NCBI RefSeq assembly: GCF_000316115.1
Contig: NZ_JH993797.1
Location: 7,227,961-7,291,960 of the forward strand
Reading direction: 5' to 3'
DNA: 64,000 bases
DNA from: Leptolyngbya sp. PCC 7375
GTDB lineage: Bacteria; Cyanobacteriota; Cyanobacteriia; Phormidesmidales; Phormidesmidaceae
The notes beneath the pieces were generated by a model. That model ran no database searches, was not told where the DNA came from, and saw nothing but the letters and a program-made list of their open reading frames with translations. A program made the translations under genes and the position numbers. Below, in pieces: positions 41,660-48,891 of the stretch (position 1 is the stretch's first letter; every line of letters starts with the position of its first letter).

Positions 41660-43801
41660 CTAGCCTTTAACAATCGCCCCAAAATCCGCCAGTACCCTGG
41701 CATGGTTGCGCAGTAGACTCAGCAAATTCAGTCGATTTTGGCGAATGGCAGCGTCATCGTCCATGACCAGTACGCTATTGGGACCATCAAAGAACTCAGC
41801 CACCACCGGAGCCGCTTTCTTAAGACCGTCAATTAACTTTTGATAGTCACGCTCTGCCTGGGCCGCTTGGGTTTGGGGCACTAGCTGCTGCAGACTTTCG
41901 TGGAAGGCTGTCTCGGCAGGGGATTGGAACAGGCTGGCATCGACGACGCCTGTGGGGTCCAGAGTCGCGGTGTCTAGGTCGCCCTTGGTGGCTAGCTTAG
42001 ACGCCCGGTTTACAGTTTCGTAGACCCTGGCGAGGGTGCTATTGGTACGGATTTCCTTAAGGAAGCGGGCGCGAGCGCGAGCATCGAGAAGGCTGCTCAG
42101 CATGCGCTGACGGTAGTCAAGGTCCCCATCACCGACGACGGCATTGACCAAGTCGTAGTCAATGGCCTCATCGTCTTGAAGTAGGGTATGTACACGCTGG
42201 GCAAAGAAATCCTCTAGCTCGTGCTGCAGCTCATCGACATTGACGCCATCACGGTCGGTCGCAAAGCTGGCAATCACATCTGTGAGCAATGTACTCAGGT
42301 TTAGACTGAGCTCACCTGCCCAAATGATATGGACAACGGCGTTGGCGGCACGACGCAGGGCAAATGGGTCGGAGGAACCCGTTGGTTTCATGCCCAGGCT
42401 GAAAATGCTCACCAGGGTGTCAATGCGGTCGGCGAGGCCCACAACCTGACCGGTTAAAGACTGGGGTAGGCTGTCCCCGGCACCTTTGGGTAGGTAGTGC
42501 TCAGAAATAGCCGTGGCAACTGCATCTGGTTCTTGGCTGTGGCGGGCATACTTTTCGCCCATGATGCCTTGCAGCTCAGGAAACTCGCCCACCATTTGGG
42601 TGACGAGGTCGGCTTTACAGAGCAGGGCAGCCCGATTGGCAAGCTCGGTTTGGGTAGCGTCCAGGTTGAGTTGGGTTGCGATCGCACCTGCTACACCCAC
42701 AATTCTGTCCACCTTCTGGCGCACAGAACCCAGCCGTTCCTCAAAGGTAACCATCTCTAACTTAGGCAGGTAGTCCGCCAGGGTTTGAGTACGGTCTGCA
42801 TTAAAGAAAAACATTCCGTCTGAAAGGCGGGCACGAATCACCCGAGCATTACCCTCAGCGATAATGGCTGATTTCTCTGGGTCACCGTTAGAAATGGTGA
42901 TGAAATTCGGTAGCAGGCTATCGCCAGACTTCAGTGGGAAATAGCGCTGGTGGCTTTCCATTTCGGTAATGGCCACTTCGGCGGGCAGTTCTAGGAACTC
43001 ATCATCGTATGTGCCAACGACGGCAGTGGGCCACTCCACCAGGTTAATCACCTCGTTCAGCAGCTCTGGGTTGACGATGGCTTCGCCCTTGATCGACTTG
43101 GCCGCCTTTTCCACCTGCTCAACAATTTTCTTGCGGCGCTCCTCGGGGTCTACATCGACATAGATGGACTGCATGGCGTCAACGTAGCCGCTGGCGCTCT
43201 TTAGGGTAATGGGTTCGGGGTGGAGGACACGGTGGCCTTGGGAGGTGCGATCGCTACGACACGTTTCAGACCCATTCGTTAGCGTAATCGGCAGCACCTG
43301 GTCATCCATCAGCGTCACCAGCCAGCGCACCGGACGAGGAAACTTCAGATCACCATCACCCCAGCGCATAAACCGCTTACCCTCTAGACCCAGGATCCAC
43401 TGCGGAATTAACTCAGTCAGAATTTCAGTAGCCGCCCGCCCAGCAATTTTCTGAGTGACAAAGATAAACTCACCCTTTTTAGTTTCACGAATCTCAAAGT
43501 CATCGATGCTGACACCACGGGAGCGAGCAAACCCCTCAGCCGCCTTAGTCGGTTTACCATCCTTAAAAGCAGCCTTCACAGACGGACCTTTAGCCTCCTC
43601 TTCACGGTCAGGCTGACGCTCAGGTATCCCGTTCAGCACCAAAGCCAACCGCCGTGGCGTGCCATAGAACTCAATGCTCTCCGGACTAAGCAACTGCTCC
43701 TCCAACTCCGCAGGAATCTTCGCTTTCCATTGTTCAAGAGCATCGCTAACAAAACTAGCTGGGAGGTCTTCAGTACCGACTTCAAGTAAGAAGGTCGCCA
43801 T
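41660..43801 (-). CDS. glyS: Glycyl-tRNA synthetase, beta subunit
   Basis: The beta chain of the bacterial alpha2-beta2 glycyl-tRNA synthetase, which binds and edits tRNA-Gly. It has 713 residues from the ATG at 43801 (MATFLLEVGTEDLPASFV), the typical start; an open extension of 32 codons to 43897 runs into a repeat array and is rejected. Family signatures include FYGTPRRLALVLNGI, RFMRWGDGDLKFPRPVRWLV, AITEMESHQRYFPLK, FFFNADRTQTLADYLPKLE and KPTGSSDPFALRRAANAVV. The alpha gene glyQ is not in the window, a common arrangement in cyanobacteria. Confidence 0.97.
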   Translation of the reverse strand: MATFLLEVGTEDLPASFVSDALEQWKAKIPAELEEQLLSPESIEFYGTPRRLALVLNGIPERQPDREEEAKGPSVKAAFKDGKPTKAAEGFARSRGVSIDDFEIRETKKGEFIFVTQKIAGRAATEILTELIPQWILGLEGKRFMRWGDGDLKFPRPVRWLVTLMDDQVLPITLTNGSETCRSDRTSQGHRVLHPEPITLKSASGYVDAMQSIYVDVDPEERRKKIVEQVEKAAKSIKGEAIVNPELLNEVINLVEWPTAVVGTYDDEFLELPAEVAITEMESHQRYFPLKSGDSLLPNFITISNGDPEKSAIIAEGNARVIRARLSDGMFFFNADRTQTLADYLPKLEMVTFEERLGSVRQKVDRIVGVAGAIATQLNLDATQTELANRAALLCKADLVTQMVGEFPELQGIMGEKYARHSQEPDAVATAISEHYLPKGAGDSLPQSLTGQVVGLADRIDTLVSIFSLGMKPTGSSDPFALRRAANAVVHIIWAGELSLNLSTLLTDVIASFATDRDGVNVDELQHELEDFFAQRVHTLLQDDEAIDYDLVNAVVGDGDLDYRQRMLSSLLDARARARFLKEIRTNSTLARVYETVNRASKLATKGDLDTATLDPTGVVDASLFQSPAETAFHESLQQLVPQTQAAQAERDYQKLIDGLKKAAPVVAEFFDGPNSVLVMDDDAAIRQNRLNLLSLLRNHARVLADFGAIVKG

Positions 43802-43867
43802 GGGTGCGCTAAAAAGGTCGAGTAAAACCTTAGTATTATGGCAGGAATGAGGATTTGTGGAACGCTG

Positions 43868-44036
43868 ACTTCGACTCCGCTCAGTCAACGTCGACACCCG
43901 AGGGCTGAGCGGAGTCGAGTCATAATCCGAGGGCTGAGCGGAGTCGAGTCATAATCCGAGGGCTGAGCGGAGTCGAGTCATAATCCGAGGGCTGAGCGGA
44001 GTCGAGTCATAATCCGAGGGCTGAGCGGAGTCGAAG
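43868..44036. repeat. 29-bp tandem array of the GCTGAGCGGAGTCGA repeat
   Basis: Four full 29-bp units start at 43898, 43927, 43956 and 43985, and a partial fifth lies at 44014-44036. Each begins CCGAGGGCTGAGCGGAGTCG and ends AGTCATAAT. An inverted single copy (ACTTCGACTCCGCTCAG) precedes them at 43869-43885. The core is a dispersed repeat known from many bacterial genomes; here it has been amplified in tandem, with the units nearly identical. It lies between glyS and a tautomerase gene. Confidence 0.92.
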
Positions 44037-44049
44037 CCCGGCGCTTCTA

Positions 44050-44244
44050 TTAATCAGGAAATTTATCCGAACATAACTCCCCACCAACACCCCAATTCTC
44101 CTTCTTCACATCCTCAATAACAACATAAATAGACCGCTCACTACAGCCCGCAATGCGAGCAGTCTCACGGGTCAGCACTTCTACCAGCTCCTGTTTTTGC
44201 TCAACGATTCTACCGGGCAAAATCTCAACACGAATAATCGGCAT
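44050..44244 (-). CDS. 4-oxalocrotonate tautomerase-family protein
   Basis: A 64-residue enzyme of the tautomerase superfamily. After Met removal Pro1 would be the catalytic base (MPIIRVEILPGRIVEQKQEL), and Arg11 in LPGR is conserved. The middle VLTRETARIAGCSERSIYVV also fits. Family members isomerise unsaturated ketoacids; with no catabolic operon here the substrate is unknown. It ends close to the 29-bp repeat array and follows the DUF2281-like gene at 76 bp on the same strand. Confidence 0.88.
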   Translation of the reverse strand: MPIIRVEILPGRIVEQKQELVEVLTRETARIAGCSERSIYVVIEDVKKENWGVGGELCSDKFPD

Positions 44245-44319
44245 AGAACGTCAGTATTGGGATAGTCAGCCTCACCAGAGTAGACCGAATACCCATAAGT
44301 TCCCAACGCCCATCAACGT

Positions 44320-44586
44320 CTATTTATCCTTCTGAACACCGAGTTGAGCCTCCAAAGCCAGCCAATCCTCATCAGTGGCAGCTTCCCAAGGCGTTAGATC
44401 TTTCTCCAGATCATCATTAACTGGTTGCACCGCCTGATCTACTTTGTGGCGCTGTAGCAGAAACTCCACAAAATCTAAAACCTGATGCTGCCTTTGCAAA
44501 GGCAGCTGATTCACCCGTTGGACAATGGTATCAGCGATGGTTTGGGACTTTGGGCTCTGTATTGAATTGTGAGAGGGGTGACTCAT
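44320..44586 (-). CDS. DUF2281-like small protein
   Basis: An 88-residue acidic protein. The central IVQRVNQLPLQRQHQVLDFV followed by EFLLQR is the DUF2281 pattern (LPEELQQEVLDFVEFL), found in small antitoxin-like proteins. The C-terminal half (PWEAATDEDWLALEAQLG) is disordered or toxin-binding-like. No obvious toxin gene is adjacent: the tautomerase lies downstream and the PEP-CTERM gene runs the same way upstream. It may be a solitary antitoxin relic or have another role. Confidence 0.65.
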   Translation of the reverse strand: MSHPSHNSIQSPKSQTIADTIVQRVNQLPLQRQHQVLDFVEFLLQRHKVDQAVQPVNDDLEKDLTPWEAATDEDWLALEAQLGVQKDK

Positions 44587-44731
44587 AGGGAAACTCCACG
44601 GGTTGGTAAATGTGCGCTAGTGAATGAATGAGATTGTCTGCGATCGCAACCGATTACGGGCAATCGCAACCGCCATTTTCAAGATCTTCCATAGTCAAGA
44701 CGTGATGAGGCCACCACATCGTTCCTTTGCG

Positions 44732-47437
44732 CTATTTGCTAGCCGATTGTTTGCGCTTTAGCAAAATCAAACCAGCAGCGATGATTCCCATGCCCACTAC
44801 GGAGCCCGGCTCAGGTACAGAGACCGAATTTAGCGGGTTAGACGGATCCGTCAGATCATCCTGACCATCCTCCACTTCACGGTCAAAGCGATCAGCAGCA
44901 GCCTCAGCCTGTCGCAACAACTCTCGCTGACGGTCGTTGACCAGGACGAGCATGGAAGAATAAGGCGTGACGATTTGGGTCCGCTTTGCAACGGCATGTA
45001 CCCCATCCAAATTTTCCAACTGGGTCATATCTGCCGTACGACTACGCTGTAGAATCATCTGCCGTGCAGCCACAGGGGCAAACTCATCTGTCTGATCAGT
45101 GCCATCACTGGCTGTTACAGACCATTCATAACCATCGATCACATTTTTATCTAAACGCTGTAGTACAGCGGTAACATCGGTGGCAACACCGCCACCGCTT
45201 GCTTGAATTGCCTCTAACAGTTTGTCGTCATAGGCGGAGGGTAGCTGATGGCCCATGTGCACTAACCACAGTGGCGCAGACAGTTTGGGCAGTTCAAACT
45301 CCTCTTCCGTTAGCTCATAACTGCCTGCATCGGTCAGCAACAAGATAGCGTCGTAAGTTTTTGGTAGGCGCTGTGCCTCAAACTGTTGCAGCATCTCTGC
45401 CGGTTGCAGACTGCCGTAGGGGACAATCAGGTCCAAGGAGTTGAGATCGTCATTAGGCGTCAATGTCTCTCCAGTCGCTGTTGTCCGATAAAAGTCTATG
45501 GTGTTCTGCTTTTGGATCGTTTCAAGCTGTTGCAAGGCTTCAGCATGGGTACCGTTATCCATACTGTAGGAAGTGTCTAAGATAGCCGCAATCCGTTTGC
45601 CATTGGGGACGGCAGTTTTGGCTACCGGTGTTGCCGTGACTTGATAGCCTTCCTCTAGCTGAACTGTATGAGCTGTGGGTTTGGCCTTCTTCTTAGCCTG
45701 AAGGGTGGGTTCAAACCAGGTATCTTCACTCACCAGAACGTCTTTGCCGCGCCGCTGATGAATAGTTTTGTCAGTCCAGAAGATATTGCGTTTTTCGGTG
45801 AGCTGGGGCAACGGCCAGGCATCGTCTTGCTGGAGTACCTGATAGGTCATCCATAGGTGTAGCTCACCAGGTTCTTTCGTAGATACGGCAGCAGGAATCG
45901 GAAAGACACGCAGACGATATTGACGGGGGCCAACTTGCTCCAGTAATGCCGGGTCTTCTGCCCGTTGGGTTTCTGCCCGTTCAACCTCACCTTTATAGAC
46001 CTGTTGGGCAGCACCACGGGGCGATACGGAGAAAGGAAAGCGAGAACCATCTTTCGCTTCGGCCAACCAGAGCCCCGTAATGGTGGCACTTTCTGGTAAT
46101 GAGAAGCTGTAGAAAATCTCTTGGTCGTCAGCTGTTTTGTTTTCGTATTGCTCGTAAACTTCAAGTTCAGCCCAGTCGCCGTTTTCTTGTATAGTCACAG
46201 TTTGTTCTGCCAGGCGAATGACCTTTTGGTCCAGGTTCAGCACACCAGCCTGGGTTTCGTCTCGGTTGGCGGTGGCTTGGAGGGCGCTACGGATTTCAGT
46301 GCGTTCCGCCTTTTGGATAGGCGTGTCAAAGAAGCTGGTGTAGAGCGCTTCTGCTTTGTCGTCGTCGTTGCGATCGCCTTTATACAAAAACGGTGACAGC
46401 AGCCCATTATGAAAATCTTGGAATACCTGGGCATCGGTTTCTGGCATATCAAAAACCGCCTTATACATTTCTCGCAGCTGATTGCTTTCTTCGGCAGTAC
46501 CGAGATAGCGATAGCGGAAGAGATAGCCGTGGACTAGACCCTTACGAATAGTTTCTGACTGTTTGACCAGGGTTAAACGGTCAGCTGGGGTTTGCGGTGC
46601 AGGACCATCTAAAAGGCTAAAGGCTCTGGCCTGGGGCTGGTGAAACTGCAATAAACCGAAGAGCAAACAGCTGATGCCAACGACAGTGCCAGTAACAGCC
46701 CAGCCATGACCGTGCTGCTTAGCAAAAGCCTTACGAATGCGATGCCAGGAGAGCACATAAAAGTTGACGAAAACGTAGGGCATGGAAACAAGCACCAAGG
46801 CGCTTGAGCCCCATAGTACGAGGAAGAGAAAACCGACAAGAATTAAGTGAGGATGGCTTAGCATCCGGCCTATTTCCTGTAGCCACCACCACCAGTCAAT
46901 AGTTAATAGCCCCGTTATGGTGCCGTAGATCAGGACGCATAGGGCAGGCACAGTGTAGAGCAGCAGTAGTGTGCCTGCATACAGGCCAGTGACCAGGATT
47001 AAGCTATGGCCAATCATTTGTGCCCAGGCCAGTCGCGGTCGATAGGCGGCATAGCCAGCCAGAGTTTCGATGGCAAACATGGCAATGGCAGCCAACACCG
47101 TCAGCAGAATATGGGCGCTGGCGGGAGTGGTATCACGAATAAGGAATAACCGCAGCAGGCAAAGGCCAAATAGGGGCACCTCCACACCGTAAAACAGCCG
47201 CATTAGTAATATCGGATGTTTGCGCAGCCATTTGCCGCCAACCACGGTGCAGATTGGGGGGACCACCAGCATGCCAAGAATGCCAGCGACAAAGGCGGGT
47301 GGAATTTCGCCCATGCGAGCGGCTTCAAGGATAGGGAGTCCTGCCACTGGCAGTAGCCAAAAGTAGACAAAGCCAATAAAGGCAATGTTCCAGACCCAGA
47401 AGATCGTGTGAGATAGCCAGTGGAGCGCGGTTTTCAT
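44732..47437 (-). CDS. TIGR02921-type PEP-CTERM membrane protein with VIT/VWA regions
   Basis: A 901-residue protein. Residues 1-275 hold seven or so membrane helices. From about 390 to 560 a VIT-like domain appears (VIRLAEQTVTIQENGDWAEL, then VYEQYENKTADDQEIFYSFS). A VWA-like region follows (about 620-760) with RIAAILDTSYSMDNG, the metal-site DxSxS, and ILLLTDAGSYE. The C-terminus ends in a PEP-CTERM sorting signal: VPEPG, a helix GMGIIAAGLILL, then KRKQ. This is the TIGR02921 family, found with exosortase systems. Unusual among PEP-CTERM proteins, it is already multi-spanning. No exosortase gene is in the window. Confidence 0.85.
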   Translation of the reverse strand: MKTALHWLSHTIFWVWNIAFIGFVYFWLLPVAGLPILEAARMGEIPPAFVAGILGMLVVPPICTVVGGKWLRKHPILLMRLFYGVEVPLFGLCLLRLFLIRDTTPASAHILLTVLAAIAMFAIETLAGYAAYRPRLAWAQMIGHSLILVTGLYAGTLLLLYTVPALCVLIYGTITGLLTIDWWWWLQEIGRMLSHPHLILVGFLFLVLWGSSALVLVSMPYVFVNFYVLSWHRIRKAFAKQHGHGWAVTGTVVGISCLLFGLLQFHQPQARAFSLLDGPAPQTPADRLTLVKQSETIRKGLVHGYLFRYRYLGTAEESNQLREMYKAVFDMPETDAQVFQDFHNGLLSPFLYKGDRNDDDKAEALYTSFFDTPIQKAERTEIRSALQATANRDETQAGVLNLDQKVIRLAEQTVTIQENGDWAELEVYEQYENKTADDQEIFYSFSLPESATITGLWLAEAKDGSRFPFSVSPRGAAQQVYKGEVERAETQRAEDPALLEQVGPRQYRLRVFPIPAAVSTKEPGELHLWMTYQVLQQDDAWPLPQLTEKRNIFWTDKTIHQRRGKDVLVSEDTWFEPTLQAKKKAKPTAHTVQLEEGYQVTATPVAKTAVPNGKRIAAILDTSYSMDNGTHAEALQQLETIQKQNTIDFYRTTATGETLTPNDDLNSLDLIVPYGSLQPAEMLQQFEAQRLPKTYDAILLLTDAGSYELTEEEFELPKLSAPLWLVHMGHQLPSAYDDKLLEAIQASGGGVATDVTAVLQRLDKNVIDGYEWSVTASDGTDQTDEFAPVAARQMILQRSRTADMTQLENLDGVHAVAKRTQIVTPYSSMLVLVNDRQRELLRQAEAAADRFDREVEDGQDDLTDPSNPLNSVSVPEPGSVVGMGIIAAGLILLKRKQSASK

Positions 47438-48271
47438 GACTTATGCAAGGAATAACGCAGACTGTTTGGTTTGACACAACCCGGCTAAAGGGCTTTACGG
47501 GCAGAGGCTGGAAACTTTATAGGGATTTCACGTTGAGACTCGAAAAGTTAGCAACGCCTCGCTACCTAAGGGTTCTAAGCTTTCTTAGTGCAAACATCCT
47601 ATCCCAGGAGGCTGCCGTGTACACACAAGTGTTGGAAACTCGCGTTTGCGGTTGCCTCACCCCCTCTAACTCCCCCTTGGTAAGGCAGAATTCTGAACTC
47701 ACTGTCGAAATGTATGTACACCGTAGCCCCCAGGAGGGGATGAGGTGATTCCTAGGTGTGTTGAAGGTGCGGAGTGGAGGCCTTAAATTATTTGTGGTTA
47801 ATAAAAATTTCTCTTCGTGGGAAGGCTGTTGTGAAGGCGGGGTGGGTTTCGATTGCTAACACTAGTAACCGAAACCCGCCTCGCGAATTCTACTGGGAAC
47901 GGAAAGGTCGTAGTAGATGTCCTGAGTAGATGATTGCTGGGTCAAGACAGAATTTTGACCTGGCTCAACTAGCAACTTAAGTACTTTAACAACTGCTCGC
48001 TGGACACTATGCCGGATCGAGACCATGGGCTTATGTGTCCACTGGCGGTTACAAAATCTGAATTTTGAGGTAAGAGAATTGGCTGTGGGTGGATATGGCC
48101 TGCTAGCAAATCAAAGGACTGTAGGGAGGTCCTTGTTTAACCAAATTCATTAATTTTTTCTGGTTTCAGGTCTGCAGTAATGTTTCTCCATATTTCAGCT
48201 TGTTAATCCTTTTGCTATCCAGGAAAAAGCTGGCTATGGTCTAAACAGTTCTTCCTAATCAAGAATTGCTG
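47438..48271. other. 834-bp region without a supported gene
   Basis: A 101-codon open frame at 47443-47748 has no recognised domain and a codon pattern unlike neighbours. A hairpin at about 47845-47877 pairs GGGTTTCGATT with AACCGAAACCC (one mismatch). A smaller one near 48115-48138 pairs AAGGAC with GTCCTT. The promoter of the NACHT gene should lie towards the right end; its ATG at 48272 lacks a strong ribosome site. Confidence 0.4.
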
Positions 48272-48814
48272 ATGGCTAGTTTGAAAGGGTTTTGGCAGTT
48301 TCTCAATACGGATATAAAAGATATTCCGTGGGGGGAATTGGCCGAAAAGGGAATTGAAACGGTTAGTGCTAGCCACGATTTAGGTGAAAAGTGGGAAGAA
48401 CATAAGTCTGACTTAAACCAGCTAGCTCCCTATTTTGAAAAAGTCGAACCGTTTTTTAAGGCTCTGAGCGACCCTGATGCTCAGATGATCATTTCAGGGC
48501 TGCCGTTTGTTTCTATTGGTATTGGCCTCCTGAGACTATATCTGGGTCTCAGCAAGACCGAACCTACGTTTGAAAGTTCTGTGGTGATCGTGGCACAGCT
48601 GGCCTACTTGCAGAGTTTAGAAGCAGTTTTGGAACAGATTACAGATACTGCTATTTCTGAAAAGCTGGCAAATATGTCCCTAAAGGTACTGTTGGAGAAA
48701 CAGATTGCCCGGTTGGATGCTGAAAAACTTAATTCTAGTGAGCTGAAAATAGTCACTAGTGGTCCGTCAAGACTAAGATTTAGGATCGATGAGAATCCCT
48801 TACAACGCGCCTAA
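48272..48814 (+). CDS. N-terminal fragment of a NACHT protein, cut by an insertion
   Basis: An open frame of 180 codons starting MASLKGFWQFLNTDIKDIPW. It contains helical stretches typical of the N-terminus of cyanobacterial NACHT proteins (SGLPFVSIGIGLLRLYLGLS, then ESSVVIVAQLAYLQSLEAVL). Its genuine part ends at codon 163 (48760); the last residues come from the inserted DNA. Removing the insert joins it in frame to the NACHT gene at 48892. The fragment could still be made as a truncated protein. A role in sensing or self-association of the full protein is an inference. Confidence 0.75.
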   Translation: MASLKGFWQFLNTDIKDIPWGELAEKGIETVSASHDLGEKWEEHKSDLNQLAPYFEKVEPFFKALSDPDAQMIISGLPFVSIGIGLLRLYLGLSKTEPTFESSVVIVAQLAYLQSLEAVLEQITDTAISEKLANMSLKVLLEKQIARLDAEKLNSSELKIVTSGPSRLRFRIDENPLQRA

Positions 48815-48885
48815 ACCTTGTCAGAACTGATGATTCACGATTTATGACTCACCGAGTCAATCCCAATTTTTAGCTTTGACACTGC
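48761..48885. mobile_element. MITE-like insertion splitting the NACHT gene
   Basis: About 125 bp flanked by CACTAGT at 48754-48760 and 48885-48891. The ends are imperfect inverted repeats: left GGTCCGTCAAGACTAAGATT, right (reverse complement) GCAGTGTCAAAGCTAAAAAT, about 18 of 24 bases matching once the outermost five are excluded. It encodes no protein and carries stops in the gene's frame. Deleting 131 bp, the element plus one target copy, restores one continuous frame. Confidence 0.8.
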
Positions 48886-48891
48886 ACTAGT

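Noticed and set aside
47443..47748. 101-codon plus-strand open frame before the NACHT gene
   Set aside because: No domain pattern, cysteine/serine-rich low-quality composition and no clear ribosome site.
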